The notes: generated by a model not told the origin, from the sequence alone. A stretch of 64,000 nt of DNA from Deinococcales bacterium (GCA_025359505.1 JANYHH010000057.1:62001-126000); one strand, 5' to 3'. Positions 16,490 to 25,194 are shown, counted from the first letter of the stretch. Program-made: numbers and translations.

Positions 16490-17401
16490 TTAGTTTTTGC
16501 CGACCAGCAGGTGATACAAAACCGCCATTCGCACCGGCAAACCATTGGCGACTTGCTGCAACACCAAACTGCGCCCTGAGTCCGCCAATACGCTCTCGAT
16601 CTCGAGGTCGCGGTTCATCGGGCCCGGATGCAAGACCACTGCGTCGGGTCGCGCTTTGCCCATGCGCTGGGCGTTGACCTGATACGTCTCGCGGTACTCC
16701 TCCAAGCTCGGCAGGTAGCCCGCACTCATCCGCTCGAGCTGCAAGCGCAGCGCCATCACCGCGTGCGCTCCGGTGAGCGCCTCGCCGATGTCGGTCGTGA
16801 CCGTCACGCCGTCCGCCTCGAGTTCTGCGGGCAGCAGCGTCGCGGGCCCGCACAAGCGCACTTTCGCGCCGAGTTTCGGCAGCAACTCCGCGTTGCTTCG
16901 CGCCACGCGGCTGTGACGCACGTCGCCAATGATGGCGACCTCCAGCCCCTCGAGCGAACCGAATTTTTGCTTCAAGGTGTACGCGTCCAGCAGCGCTTGC
17001 GTCGGATGGGCGCGGCGTCCATCGCCGGCGTTGACGACCTTGGCGTTCGTCCAGCGTGACACTTGATGCGCTGCGCCTGAAGCGCCGTGCCGCACGATGA
17101 AGGCATCAATCTTCATCGCCTCGAGCGTCTGAATCGTGTCCTTCAAACTCTCGCCTTTGGCGGTGCTGCTGTTGGCAGCCGTGAAGGTCACGACATCGGC
17201 GCTCATCCGCCGCGCCGCTAGCTCGAAACTCAATCTGGTGCGCGTGCTGTTCTCAAAAAACGCGGTGCAGACCGTGAAGCCTTGCAGCGCCGGAACTTTC
17301 TTGACGGGCCGCTCCAGCACACCCGCCATCACGACCGCCGTCTCGAGCATCCCCTCGAGCTGGGCGCGGTCGAGCTTCGAGAAATCGAGTAGGTCTTTCA
17401 T
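16490..17401 (-). CDS. pyrB: Aspartate carbamoyltransferase catalytic subunit
   Basis: About 303 residues from the ATG at 17399-17401 (MKDLLDFSKLDRAQLEGML), with AGGTGC upstream; the longer ORF start adds residues unlike the family. It shows AFFENSTRTRLSFELAARR (carbamoyl-phosphate site STRTR), RHGASGAAHQVSR and VVLHPGPMNRDLEI. It makes N-carbamoyl-aspartate. A terminator-like hairpin precedes it, between pyrR and pyrB. Confidence 0.95.
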   Translation of the reverse strand: MKDLLDFSKLDRAQLEGMLETAVVMAGVLERPVKKVPALQGFTVCTAFFENSTRTRLSFELAARRMSADVVTFTAANSSTAKGESLKDTIQTLEAMKIDAFIVRHGASGAAHQVSRWTNAKVVNAGDGRRAHPTQALLDAYTLKQKFGSLEGLEVAIIGDVRHSRVARSNAELLPKLGAKVRLCGPATLLPAELEADGVTVTTDIGEALTGAHAVMALRLQLERMSAGYLPSLEEYRETYQVNAQRMGKARPDAVVLHPGPMNRDLEIESVLADSGRSLVLQQVANGLPVRMAVLYHLLVGKN

Positions 17402-17444
17402 AGGCGCACCTCGAATCCAGCAGCGCTCGAGCTGCATCTGTTCA

Positions 17445-17474
17445 CCGTAGGGGCGCGACGCATTGCGCCTTTAC
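17445..17474. repeat. GTAGGGGCG-type intergenic palindrome, copy 2 (degenerate)
   Basis: CCGTAGGGGCGCGACGCATT followed by GCGCCTTTACC is an imperfect member of the family, upstream of pyrB. Confidence 0.5.
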
Positions 17475-17490
17475 CACCCTCGAGTGCCGC

Positions 17491-17521
17491 AAAAAAACGC
17501 CTCCCGCAACGCACGGAAGGC
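17491..17521 (-). terminator. Terminator/attenuator hairpin between pyrR and pyrB
   Basis: On the minus strand GCCTTCCG, a seven-base loop and CGGGAGGC pair with one G-T, followed by GTTTTTTT. It lies 23 bases behind the pyrR stop and about 90 bases before pyrB. Intercistronic attenuators at this place are part of PyrR control in Bacillus. No clear PyrR-binding loop was recognised here. Confidence 0.7.
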
Positions 17522-17543
17522 TCGAGGGTCAGGGATGAGCGCT

Positions 17544-18107
17544 TCACGACTTGACCTCGCCGCGCAGCTCGTACAATTCAACCGCGTCCTCGCCATCAGT
17601 CTCTAGGAGTTTGACTTTGACGATTTCCTGCTTGCTCGTCGGAATGTTCTTACCGACGTAATCGGCCCGAATCGGCAACTCGCGGTGGCCGCGATCAATC
17701 AACACCGCCAGTTGGATGCTCGTCGGGCGACCCAAGTCAATCAGCGCGTCCAGCCCAGCCCTCGCCGTGCGCCCTGTGTAGAACACATCGTCCACCAAAA
17801 CAATTCGGCGACTGCTGATATCGAACGGTACTTCCGTCTGACGGACGATCGGCTGCAAACCCACTTCGGACAGGTCATCGCGGTACAAGGTGATATCAAG
17901 CTTCCCGCTCGGAATCGTCACGCCCTCGAGTTCACTGACTTTCAAAGCGATGCGCTCCGCCAGCGGAATGCCCCGCGTGTGAATGCCGACAATCGCCAGA
18001 TTACTCGCGCCTTTGTTGCGCTCCAGAATCTCGTGCGCGATCCGCGTGATCGCCCGCCGCATATCGTCTGGCTCGAGCAGCTTGGCTTTAAACTCGAGTC
18101 GCGCCAT
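17544..18107 (-). CDS. pyrR: Bifunctional pyr operon regulator / uracil phosphoribosyltransferase
   Basis: About 187 residues from the ATG at 18105-18107 ([20 protein letters not shown]) behind GGGGGAC. It shows [17 protein letters not shown], and the PRPP-binding loop [20 protein letters not shown]. PyrR binds pyr mRNA in response to UMP and also converts uracil plus PRPP to UMP. A 31-codon ORF with its own strong ribosome-binding site overlaps the pyrR start, which suggests translational coupling of the type described for Thermus pyr genes. Confidence 0.93.
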   Translation of the reverse strand: MARLEFKAKLLEPDDMRRAITRIAHEILERNKGASNLAIVGIHTRGIPLAERIALKVSELEGVTIPSGKLDITLYRDDLSEVGLQPIVRQTEVPFDISSRRIVLVDDVFYTGRTARAGLDALIDLGRPTSIQLAVLIDRGHRELPIRADYVGKNIPTSKQEIVKVKLLETDGEDAVELYELRGEVKS

Positions 18108-18183
18108 ATGTCCCCCGGTGATCTGCGAGCGGCGAAAAAATATGCCCAGCAACGGTGTGCAGGGCAAGTGGCAAGTTGCTCAT
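18088..18183 (-). CDS. Possible pyr leader ORF overlapping the pyrR start
   Basis: An ATG at 18181-18183 with AGGGGG five bases upstream opens a 31-codon frame ([20 protein letters not shown]...) that ends at 18088, 20 bases inside pyrR. The pyrR ribosome-binding site lies within it, so its translation would affect access to pyrR. A weak GCCC...GGGC hairpin followed by ATATTTTTT lies inside the frame and may act as an attenuator. No similarity is known; the coupling role is inferred. Confidence 0.4.
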   Translation of the reverse strand: MSNLPLALHTVAGHIFSPLADHRGTYGATRV

Positions 18184-18307
18184 GATTCCCCCTTCGCCGC
18201 CTCGCGGGACGACATTAAAGTACACCCGCAATTCTAAGGCGAGGCTCGAGGGTCGCGCAAGGGGAGAGGTGATTTGCTCGGCGTTAATCGAGCAACGACC
18301 GCGTTGC

Positions 18308-18334
18308 AAGGGCGAGCGGCCGCTCGCCCCTACG
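18308..18334. repeat. GTAGGGGCG-type intergenic palindrome, copy 3
   Basis: GGGCGAGCGGCCGCTCGCCC is a perfect palindrome followed by CTACG. The core AGCGGCCGCT is shared with the copy at 47787. Confidence 0.8.
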
Positions 18335-18371
18335 AAAACTATGCATGGCTCGAGCATTTGCCACTATCACC

Positions 18372-18399
18372 GCAGGGGCGAGGCGTGCCTCGCCCCTGC
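18372..18399. repeat. GTAGGGGCG-type intergenic palindrome, copy 4
   Basis: The arms GCAGGGGCGAGGC and GCCTCGCCCCTGC flank GT. The core AGGCGTGCCT is shared with the copy at 45081. The 287 bases from 18184 to 18470 hold only this and the previous palindrome. Confidence 0.8.
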
Positions 18400-18470
18400 A
18401 ACGCTCAAAACGCCATTGAGCTTCACATCGACCGATTCTCGAGCCGGAACGCCCCGCGCCGCCACCGCGT

Positions 18471-19598
18471 ATGACAGACTCGAGACATACCGTGACCTGC
18501 CCAACTTGCAATGCCCCAACAAACTCGAGTAACCCGCATTGCCGCACGTGCGGCGCGTCGCTGACCGCTCCACCGACGGTCGCGCCCTCGAGCGAAGATT
18601 TAGCGCCGGGCACATTGATTGGCAAGCACTACCGCATCCTCGAGCGGCTGGGACGCGGCGGTTTCGGCATCACATATCGCGGCTTCGATGCGATCACCAA
18701 AAGTTACGTCGCCATCAAGGAACTTTTCCCAGACGGTGCGGCGACTCGAGGTCAAGGCGGATGGGTCGTGCCGAGCGACCGCAACGAATTCGAGCGTTTG
18801 CTGGTGCGGATGCAGTTTGAATCGAAAACCCTGCAACTGCTGCGCCACAAAAGCGCGACTCGAGTGATTGACCTGATTGACGCCAACGGCACAGTGTATT
18901 TGGTGATGGAGTTTCTGGGTGGCGAGACCTTGGAGGCGCGGATCGCGTCGGGTCGCAAGCTGCTGAACATCGAGGCTCGAGAAATCCTGTTCGTGGTGCT
19001 GGCGGTGCTCGAGGAATTGCACGGGTTGGCGCTGCTGCACCGCGACATCAAACCCGCCAATATTATGTTGAATTTGGAAGGTCAGGGCGGGCAGCGCGTA
19101 GAGTTGATCGACTTCGGCAGCCTCGTGAAATTTCACGCTGGGCAACGCGCCCGCTTCGAGCGGCTGCTGACGCCGATGTACGCGCCGCTCGAGCAGTACG
19201 GTGAGTTGGTCGAACTCGCGCCCGCCACGGATTTCTACGCGCTCGGCGCGACGCTGTATCACGCGCTAACGCTGCACGCCCCGCCCAGTGCGCTCGAGCG
19301 AGCCAAGGGTACAGTGCTGACCCCGATTCGTGACCTCGAGCCTGCGATTGACGCGGGACTGGCGCGGTTCGTGACGATGAGTTTGGAGATGCGGCTTGAT
19401 GACCGACCGCAGAACGTCTCGAGCGCATTGCAGGTACTGCACGCAGGAGCAGTCTCGAGTTTCGGCGTTGGTGCGACTGGGCCGACACATTTGGGAACAC
19501 GAATTGATTTGAAATGGCAGATTCCGCTGGCAATTTTCGGGTTGCTGCTGATTGCCGCGTTTGCGAACTACGTTTACGACTTATTGATTGGTCGCTGA
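18471..19598 (+). CDS. Membrane-anchored Ser/Thr protein kinase with N-terminal zinc ribbon
   Basis: 375 residues. An N-terminal zinc ribbon (CPTCNAPTNSSNPHCRTCG) is followed by a kinase domain with LERLGRGGFGITYRGF (glycine loop), VAIKELFPDG (catalytic lysine), LLHRDIKPANIMLN and LIDFGSLVKF (DFG followed by S). A single membrane helix, PLAIFGLLLIAAFANYVYDL, closes the protein and leaves almost no extracellular sensor, so regulation is probably cytoplasmic through the zinc ribbon. The group resembles PknB-like bacterial kinases with short tails. It stands alone between pyrR and the BMP lipoprotein gene. Confidence 0.85.
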   Translation: MTDSRHTVTCPTCNAPTNSSNPHCRTCGASLTAPPTVAPSSEDLAPGTLIGKHYRILERLGRGGFGITYRGFDAITKSYVAIKELFPDGAATRGQGGWVVPSDRNEFERLLVRMQFESKTLQLLRHKSATRVIDLIDANGTVYLVMEFLGGETLEARIASGRKLLNIEAREILFVVLAVLEELHGLALLHRDIKPANIMLNLEGQGGQRVELIDFGSLVKFHAGQRARFERLLTPMYAPLEQYGELVELAPATDFYALGATLYHALTLHAPPSALERAKGTVLTPIRDLEPAIDAGLARFVTMSLEMRLDDRPQNVSSALQVLHAGAVSSFGVGATGPTHLGTRIDLKWQIPLAIFGLLLIAAFANYVYDLLIGR

Positions 19599-19600
19599 AC

Positions 19601-19642
19601 CTCGAGTCTCGAGCCACTGATCTCGAGCGCTGACCTCGAGCC
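19601..19642. repeat. CTCGAG cluster behind the kinase gene
   Basis: Four CTCGAG motifs fall within 42 bases between the kinase stop and the terminator of the convergent lipoprotein gene. Confidence 0.65.
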
Positions 19643-19645
19643 ATG

Positions 19646-19672
19646 AAAAAAGGGGCAGCGCGTGGCTGCCCC
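19646..19672 (-). terminator. Terminator of the BMP lipoprotein gene
   Basis: On the minus strand GGGGCAGC and GCTGCCCC form an eight-base-pair stem around a five-base loop (CACGC), followed by TTTTTT, 31 bases behind the stop codon. Confidence 0.9.
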
Positions 19673-19703
19673 TCTGATTTGCGTGCTGCTTACTTCACAG
19701 TAT

Positions 19704-20825
19704 TTACTTCTCTGGAACGTCCAACGCGCCGTTGATGATGCGGGCTTTGGCTTGCTCGACGCCTTTGATCGTGTCGGCGCTGATGAGCGCTTCATTGTAT
19801 TGATCCAGTGCGTAACCGACGCCGCTGTTGTCAAGACCAAACTCGGTCATGCCCTTGACCCAAGGACGGCCCTTGCTGACGTTGCCGATCAAGTTGTAAA
19901 CCGCCAGATCAACGCGCTTGAGCATGCTGGTCAGCACGTAGTTCATGGTCTTGGGGTTGTTGTCGCTGTCACCCAAGTAGTTCTGGTTGGCGTCCACACC
20001 GATGAAGAACATCGGGCGGTCATTCATGCCTTTGCACTTGGCGGTGTAATCGGCTGGCTTGGCAATCGCCTTGATTCCTGCAAGCATTGGCTTGAGTTTG
20101 ATGCCCGCTGGCAATTTGGCGCTGTTGACGCACTTGGTATCTTTGATGTATTGCAGTGGCCCGCCGCCGGAAGCGCCCGCAGCGGCGTAGATGATGTCCG
20201 CGCCTTTGCTGGCTTGCGAAGCGGCGATTTCCTTAGCCTTGGCGGGGTTGTTCCACGCTTCTGGCGTCGTGCCCGTGTAGGCTTCGATCACTTTGCAGGT
20301 TGGGCAGGCGGCTTTGACGCCCGCTGCGTACCCGGCGTAGAACTTGTGAATCAGTGGGATGTCCATGCCGCCGACGAAGCCGACGACGCCGGTACTGGAG
20401 GTTTTGCCAGCGATGTACCCGACGAGGAAGCTGCCTTCGTGCTCCCTAAAGACCGCGCCGACGGTGTTGTCACCGGTTGGTACGCTGTCGATCACAGCAA
20501 ATTTGGTGTCCTTGAACTCGGCTGCGGTTTTGGTGATGCTAGGTTCGTTGGCGAAGCCCACGCCGATCACCAAGTCAAAGCCGCTCTCGGCGAAGTTGCG
20601 GATGCCCTGACCGACTTGGCTTGGGTCGCTTGGCTCGAAGTCTTTGACTTCGACACCGAAGGCTTTGGCGGCGCGTTGAGAGCCTTCAAAGGCGCTCTGG
20701 TTGAAGCTGCGGTCGTTCTTGCCGCCCGCGTCGAATGCGATGCCGATGCGGACTGGTTGCTGCGCTGTCGTGATGCCCACTGCGAGCAACGCAGCCACCG
20801 CACCCAAAGCCAATGGTTTCTTCAT
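19704..20825 (-). CDS. BMP-family (PnrA-like) ABC transporter substrate-binding protein
   Basis: About 373 residues from the ATG at 20823-20825, with AGGAGGC upstream; the longer ORF start is not used. A signal peptide (MKKPLALGAVAALLAVGITT) is followed by VRIGIAFDAGGKNDRSFNQS, the opening strand and loop typical of BMP proteins, and KFAVIDSVPTGDNTVGAVFR and GVVGFVGGMDIPLIHKFYAG. These proteins bind purine nucleosides or related ligands for BmpDEFG-type importers. There is no lipobox cysteine. No ATPase or permease gene is adjacent. The gene contains no CTCGAG at all. Confidence 0.85.
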   Translation of the reverse strand: MKKPLALGAVAALLAVGITTAQQPVRIGIAFDAGGKNDRSFNQSAFEGSQRAAKAFGVEVKDFEPSDPSQVGQGIRNFAESGFDLVIGVGFANEPSITKTAAEFKDTKFAVIDSVPTGDNTVGAVFREHEGSFLVGYIAGKTSSTGVVGFVGGMDIPLIHKFYAGYAAGVKAACPTCKVIEAYTGTTPEAWNNPAKAKEIAASQASKGADIIYAAAGASGGGPLQYIKDTKCVNSAKLPAGIKLKPMLAGIKAIAKPADYTAKCKGMNDRPMFFIGVDANQNYLGDSDNNPKTMNYVLTSMLKRVDLAVYNLIGNVSKGRPWVKGMTEFGLDNSGVGYALDQYNEALISADTIKGVEQAKARIINGALDVPEK

Positions 20826-20860
20826 ACTGCCTCCTAGATTATGGGGTGAACCCATGCGTG

Positions 20861-20889
20861 ATTATGACAGACAACTGGCTCGAGCGTAA
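20861..20889 (-). promoter_or_regulatory. Promoter of the BMP-family gene
   Basis: On the minus strand TTACGC (-35), a 17-base spacer and CATAAT (-10) precede the gene by 35 bases, leaving a normal leader with a ribosome-binding site. Confidence 0.45.
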
Positions 20890-20971
20890 GGTCTGTGACA
20901 GCTTGGCTTGTCGGTGGTAAAGGAACGCTCAGGTAGGGTGACAAAATAGCGTCATTCTCGAGGCTCGAGGG

Positions 20972-21226
20972 TCAGTTGAACTCGAGGTCGTCAGCAAAAG
21001 TAGCTTGGCGACTCAATCGGCTCGGTTTGCGGTCGAAATCCTCGATCAGCACGCGAACGATCGCCTCGTAAACGCCTTTGCTCGAGCGCTGCTCAGCCTC
21101 GAGCTTGCGGATAGTGAACTGCTCGAGATCACCGATGGTGCGAATTTTCTCGGCTTCGCCATCGGTGATTCGGACACCGAAGGTTTCTTCGATCCTGATG
21201 ATGAATTCGATCGCCTCGAGTCCCAC
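20972..21226 (-). CDS. ACP-like protein with circularly permuted halves
   Basis: 84 residues from the GTG at 21224-21226, which has GAGGGTGA upstream. Residues 1-45 (MGLEAIEFIIRIEETFGVRI, then AEKIRTIGDLEQF) match the second half of an acyl carrier protein. Residues 52-84 (VYEAIVRVLIEDFDR...ATFADDLEFN) match the first half. Joined in the other order they would make one normal ACP with the junction at the phosphopantetheine serine position, but no serine is present there. It lies 75 bases behind ispG, probably in the same transcript. I have an impression that similar MGLD..E-type ORFs occur in other bacteria. Function unknown. Confidence 0.65.
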   Translation of the reverse strand: MGLEAIEFIIRIEETFGVRITDGEAEKIRTIGDLEQFTIRKLEAEQRSSKGVYEAIVRVLIEDFDRKPSRLSRQATFADDLEFN

Positions 21227-21250
21227 GCGCTCACCCTCGAGTCAATGATC

Positions 21251-21310
21251 TCGGATTGACTGCCCTCGGATTCACTGGCCTCAGATTGACTGCCCTCGGA
21301 TTCACTGGCC
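21251..21310. repeat. 30-bp tandem repeat across the ispG stop codon
   Basis: Two 30-base units (21251-21280 and 21281-21310) differ at one base. Each unit is itself a degenerate 15-base double (TCGGATTGACTGCCC / TCGGATTCACTGGCC). The second copy contains the ispG stop codon. Confidence 0.85.
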
Positions 21311-22531
21311 TCGAGCCTGCCCAAAGCGCCCTTCGATATAGGTTTGCACCATCTGCATGAACTCACTGGCGATATGGGGGCCCTTGAGTGTCGTGACCAA
21401 CTCGCCGTCGCGGTAGACGGGCGCTCGAGGTTCCTCGCCCGTGCCGGGCAAGCTGATGCCGATGTCGGCGTGTTTACTCTCGCCGGGCCCGTTGACGACG
21501 CAGCCCATCACGGCGACGGTCAGGTTTTCCACGCCCGGATACTGCTTTTTCCAGACGGGCATGTTCTTGTCTAAATCGCTCTGAATGTTCATTGCCAGTT
21601 CCTGAAACAACGTGCTGGTCGTGCGCCCGCAGCCGGGGCAAGCGGTGACTTGTGGACTAAAAACCCGTGAGCCGGCCGCTTGCAAAATCTGCTTCGCGGC
21701 TTCGACCTCCAATGTCCTCGAGCCTCTGGGTTCTGGCGTCAGCGACACGCGGATCGTATCGCCGATGCCGTCTGCTAGCAGCGGTGCGAGCGCGACGCTC
21801 GAGGCGGCGATGCCTTTCATGCCCATGCCCGCTTCGGTCAGCCCGAGATGCAATGGGTAGTTGCACAGCGCCGCCAGGCGACGGTAGACAACCCACAGCA
21901 TCGGCGCGTTGCTGATCTTGGTGCTGATGATGATTTGGTCGCTTCTCAGCCCGTACTCTTGAGCCATTTCAGCGCTCTGGATCGCACTCTCGAGCATCGC
22001 GTCGATCATGATCTCGTTCGCGCTGCGCGGCACGGGTAGGCGCGTGTTCTCGTCCATCATCCGCACGACTTTTTGCTGATCCAAACTGCCCCAGTTGACG
22101 CCGATTCGCACGGGGCGGTCGAACTCTTTAGCGACCTCGATCATGGTCTTAAAGTTATCGTCGTGCTTCTTGCCGACGCCGACGTTGCCGGGATTGATGC
22201 GGTACTTCGCTAGCGCTCGAGCCGCTTCTGGGAACTCGCGCAGTAGGATGTGGCCGTTGTAGTGAAAATCCCCGACAATCGGTACGGGATAGCCTGCGTC
22301 CGCGATGCGCTCTTTGATCTCTGGCACGGCCCTCGCGGCGTCTTGGTTGTTGACGGTGATTCTGACGATTTCGCTGCCAGCGAATGCCAGTTCGATGATC
22401 TGACTGGCTGTGCCCTTGGCGTCCGCCGTGTCCGTGTTGGTCATGCTCTGCACGACAATCGGGTGCTTGGAGCCGACCATCACCCCGCCGATGTTGACCG
22501 ACACCGTATCGCGTCGCTTGATTTCAAACAT
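21302..22531 (-). CDS. ispG: 4-hydroxy-3-methylbut-2-enyl diphosphate synthase (flavodoxin/ferredoxin)
   Basis: 409 residues. The N-terminal TIM barrel ([35 protein letters not shown]) is followed by the [4Fe-4S] domain with [16 protein letters not shown] and [19 protein letters not shown], which supply the three cluster cysteines. IspG reduces MEcPP to HMBPP, the next-to-last step of the MEP isoprenoid pathway. The length fits the alpha-proteobacterial/Deinococcus-Thermus form. A TAGACT box six bases before the ATG indicates a leaderless mRNA. Confidence 0.95.
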   Translation of the reverse strand: MFEIKRRDTVSVNIGGVMVGSKHPIVVQSMTNTDTADAKGTASQIIELAFAGSEIVRITVNNQDAARAVPEIKERIADAGYPVPIVGDFHYNGHILLREFPEAARALAKYRINPGNVGVGKKHDDNFKTMIEVAKEFDRPVRIGVNWGSLDQQKVVRMMDENTRLPVPRSANEIMIDAMLESAIQSAEMAQEYGLRSDQIIISTKISNAPMLWVVYRRLAALCNYPLHLGLTEAGMGMKGIAASSVALAPLLADGIGDTIRVSLTPEPRGSRTLEVEAAKQILQAAGSRVFSPQVTACPGCGRTTSTLFQELAMNIQSDLDKNMPVWKKQYPGVENLTVAVMGCVVNGPGESKHADIGISLPGTGEEPRAPVYRDGELVTTLKGPHIASEFMQMVQTYIEGRFGQARGQ

Positions 22532-22537
22532 GACTTC

Positions 22538-22543
22538 AGTCTA
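22538..22543 (-). promoter_or_regulatory. Leaderless-type -10 box of ispG
   Basis: On the minus strand TAGACT, six bases, then ATG at 22529-22531. Confidence 0.6.
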
Positions 22544-22629
22544 CTCGAGGGTCGTGCGGGAATCTCGAGCAAAAGTGTTACGGCTACTGTCACGGCGCGA
22601 ACATATACTCATAACAGGAGGCTCGAGCG

Positions 22630-23664
22630 ATGAAGATTTGGAGCATCACAGGTGCGGCAATCGTTGTTTTACTGCTGAGTTCGTGCGGGTTGCTGACCGA
22701 CCCGACGGCCGACGGAAGCTGGCAGTGGTTCTCGGTCGGTGCGAAGCGCAGCGAATTTGGGGGCGTCCGGTTAACGCAGGACGGTACGCTGGTGTATTTC
22801 GCCAACGGCGCGGGCAACTCGCGTTTCGATCCGGCGCTCAACGACTGGAGCGACATTGAGACCCCGGGTGGTTTGGGCGCTGTGTATGACATCGCCCGCG
22901 ATGGTACAGAGTTCGTCACCAGCTACGGCATTTACACCAGAGCATCTCCGACCAGCGCGTGGACGTTGCTGGAGGGTTCTCGAGCCTTGCAGTTGAAGTA
23001 CCTCGGGCTTGACCGCGACGGGAATTTGTACGCCACCACAAACTCGAGCGTCGCGCCGGGCAAGGTTTACGTCAAGCTCAAGGGCAGCAGCGCGTGGACG
23101 CCGGTCAGCGGCTTGCCGACATCGTTTCTCTCCGCTCAGAGCGGCGTTGACCCGATTGGGAGGGCCTACCTGTACACCACCAGCGGACTCGCGTTTGAAT
23201 TTCAAGGCTCGAGTGCCGTCGCACTGCCGCTGCCGCAGGCGATGACCTACGACTTCGCGGGCAACCGCTATGTCAGTATTGGGACGGCGATCCAAAAAGT
23301 CACGCCCAGCGGCACGCTCGAGCCGTGGGTCAACTTCGGTGGTGCGGGGACTGCGGTCGTGCCGAATCTGATTGGCTTCGGCAAAGATGGACGTTTTTAC
23401 GGCATCGCTGGGGATAACTTCACGCCCGGAATCGGTTTTCAAAAAGGCGACATCGTGGCAGTCTCGCTGAGTGATCCAAAATGGACGAAGGTCGCTTCGG
23501 GCGTGGTCGATGGCGCGGGTAATCGCACAGCGCCACCACTGACGACGACTGGATACAACGTGAGGTTCGCACCGGACGGCAGCTTGTACTTTTACGGTTG
23601 CGAGAGCGGCTGCAACCCGAGCGGCAATGCGTTCAGTTACGGCATCTACCGCCTGAAATTTTAA
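22630..23664 (+). CDS. Hypothetical lipoprotein, probable beta-propeller
   Basis: 344 residues with a lipoprotein signal peptide (VVLLLSSCGLLTDPTADGSW, lipobox LSSC). The mature part has repeated blade-like units such as GVRLTQDGTLVYFANGAG, LKYLGLDRDGNLYATTN and NLIGFGKDGRFYGIAGD, that is hydrophobic-x-x-D-G-x-(L/F)-Y. This suggests a sugar- or ligand-binding propeller outside the membrane. AGGAGG precedes the ATG. It is 12 bases upstream of a second lipoprotein gene. No named family was recognised. Confidence 0.65.
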   Translation: MKIWSITGAAIVVLLLSSCGLLTDPTADGSWQWFSVGAKRSEFGGVRLTQDGTLVYFANGAGNSRFDPALNDWSDIETPGGLGAVYDIARDGTEFVTSYGIYTRASPTSAWTLLEGSRALQLKYLGLDRDGNLYATTNSSVAPGKVYVKLKGSSAWTPVSGLPTSFLSAQSGVDPIGRAYLYTTSGLAFEFQGSSAVALPLPQAMTYDFAGNRYVSIGTAIQKVTPSGTLEPWVNFGGAGTAVVPNLIGFGKDGRFYGIAGDNFTPGIGFQKGDIVAVSLSDPKWTKVASGVVDGAGNRTAPPLTTTGYNVRFAPDGSLYFYGCESGCNPSGNAFSYGIYRLKF

Positions 23665-23676
23665 CGGGAGCGAACG

Positions 23677-25062
23677 ATGAAACAGATTTTGTGCCTATTC
23701 CTACTGGCGGCTCTGAGTGCCTGCGGCAATTTGAGCGGCTCCTACTCCCTGAACGCCTCGAGCATCACCGTGACTCGCGGCTCGAGTGCGCGGGTTGGCG
23801 TGGTCGCGCCGGGTTTGCTGGCTGCGCCGGAAGTCACCGCGCAAGCTGGCAATACTACTGGCGGTCTGACCGTCAGCGTCGCTAAGGCATCACCAAACCC
23901 AGCCGATGTCCGCGCTATCGTCTCTGTCAGCGCTGGATTCAACGCCCCGCTCGGGCAGCAGACGGTGCTGGTCAACTTCCCCAGCGGCTCGGCGACGCTG
24001 ACTGTCAACGTCACCGCTTTAGGCAGCCTCAAACCCGTGCGCGGCGTTGGCAGAACCATCACCGTGGCGAGCGGTGCTCGGGCGACCGTCTTGATCAAAA
24101 ACGACGGTTCCGTTTGGCAGCGTGGAGCGACGGTTGGCGCGACCTCGAGCGCTGTACCGGGCATCAGCAACGCCGTGGCGGTCGGGTTGATCGATTGCTG
24201 CGGCAACCTCGAGACTGTTTCAGTGGCTGCGACGACTGACGGCACGATCTGGACTTGGGATTCCAAACTGACGCCGCAGCGCGTCGCGCAAATCGCGGGC
24301 GGCGTGGTGGATTTGGCGGTCGTGCCGTTCCCGACGCTCTCGCTGGTCGGCTTTGCACTTGGCACGGATGGGCGGGTGTGGCGCTTGAACCTCAAGACTG
24401 GCAATTTGGCTGCGACCCTCGAGCCGGACATCGTGGACGTGGCGGCGCTTCGGGCGTTTGGGCGCTCGTTTTTTATCAGCAACGGGCAAGGCTTACTGGA
24501 CAACCAACTGGTCATGACGTACCTCAAGCTGGACGGCACGGCGCAAACGGTTGTCACCAACGAGTACCTCGGTGGCCCGCCGGGTCAGCAACCACCCAAT
24601 GATCAAAAGGTCAGCAGTGCGGGTCAAGATTTAATTGATATCACTTACGGCTTTGGTCAATTGGCAGACGGGCGCGTGTACTACGGCAAATACCGTGTTC
24701 ACGACGCGCCTGTCAAGCGCGTTGAGAGCAGTTACCGCATTGCCCAGCCCAACGGCAGCAACACGACTTCAACACTGACCGGGTTTTGCCTGTTCGCGGA
24801 TGGCAGCCTGTGGCAAACCGCGTTCATCAACGAGCAGAGCTTAGGTCAAGCGGGCAATCCCTTGGCCTCGCAAAACACCATCCAGCAACCCTTGACGCTG
24901 CCAAGCTACGCTGACGTGATTGACTTTGTGGTGCTGTACAACGGCGTGCTGGCGTGGACAGCGAACGGCTTGTACTTCGCGGCGATGCTGCCGAACTCTT
25001 TTTCGACTGCCTACGATTTTCAGCCGATTGATCTGCCCGACGTGCGCCGCCCCAGTCAGTAA
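23677..25062 (+). CDS. Hypothetical lipoprotein with Ig-like start and RCC1-like repeats
   Basis: 461 residues. The lipobox LSAC (LFLLAALSACGNLSGSYSLN) is followed by an Ig-like segment of about 100 residues (ITVTRGSSARVGVVAPG, LTVNVTALG). The rest holds blades reminiscent of RCC1 repeats (AATTDGTIWTWDSKLTPQRV, ALGTDGRVWRLN, FCLFADGSLWQTAF). It is probably an outer-face protein made together with the upstream lipoprotein. The function is unknown. Confidence 0.6.
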   Translation: MKQILCLFLLAALSACGNLSGSYSLNASSITVTRGSSARVGVVAPGLLAAPEVTAQAGNTTGGLTVSVAKASPNPADVRAIVSVSAGFNAPLGQQTVLVNFPSGSATLTVNVTALGSLKPVRGVGRTITVASGARATVLIKNDGSVWQRGATVGATSSAVPGISNAVAVGLIDCCGNLETVSVAATTDGTIWTWDSKLTPQRVAQIAGGVVDLAVVPFPTLSLVGFALGTDGRVWRLNLKTGNLAATLEPDIVDVAALRAFGRSFFISNGQGLLDNQLVMTYLKLDGTAQTVVTNEYLGGPPGQQPPNDQKVSSAGQDLIDITYGFGQLADGRVYYGKYRVHDAPVKRVESSYRIAQPNGSNTTSTLTGFCLFADGSLWQTAFINEQSLGQAGNPLASQNTIQQPLTLPSYADVIDFVVLYNGVLAWTANGLYFAAMLPNSFSTAYDFQPIDLPDVRRPSQ

Positions 25063-25194
25063 CGCTCGAGCGTTTTTGAGGTCAACGCACCCTCGAGCAG
25101 CGGTTTGAGATCAAGCTCGAGGGTGCGGTTGGCGTCTCGAGCGAATGCGGTTGTCGTCATCGTCTCGAGGGGTGTCAGTGCGCTGACGCGCACC

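Noticed and set aside
19704-20825. Complete nucleoside importer operon
   Set aside because: Only the binding protein is present; the neighbours are a kinase and the ACP-like gene, with no ATPase or permease.
19662-20837. 391-residue plus-strand ORF opposite the BMP-family gene
   Set aside because: Shadow frame; the minus-strand protein has a signal peptide, BMP motifs, a promoter and a terminator.
20940-21250. Frameshifted or truncated ordinary ACP
   Set aside because: No missing half was found in other frames upstream or downstream, and a ribosome-binding site fits the GTG start; the swapped order is a better reading.
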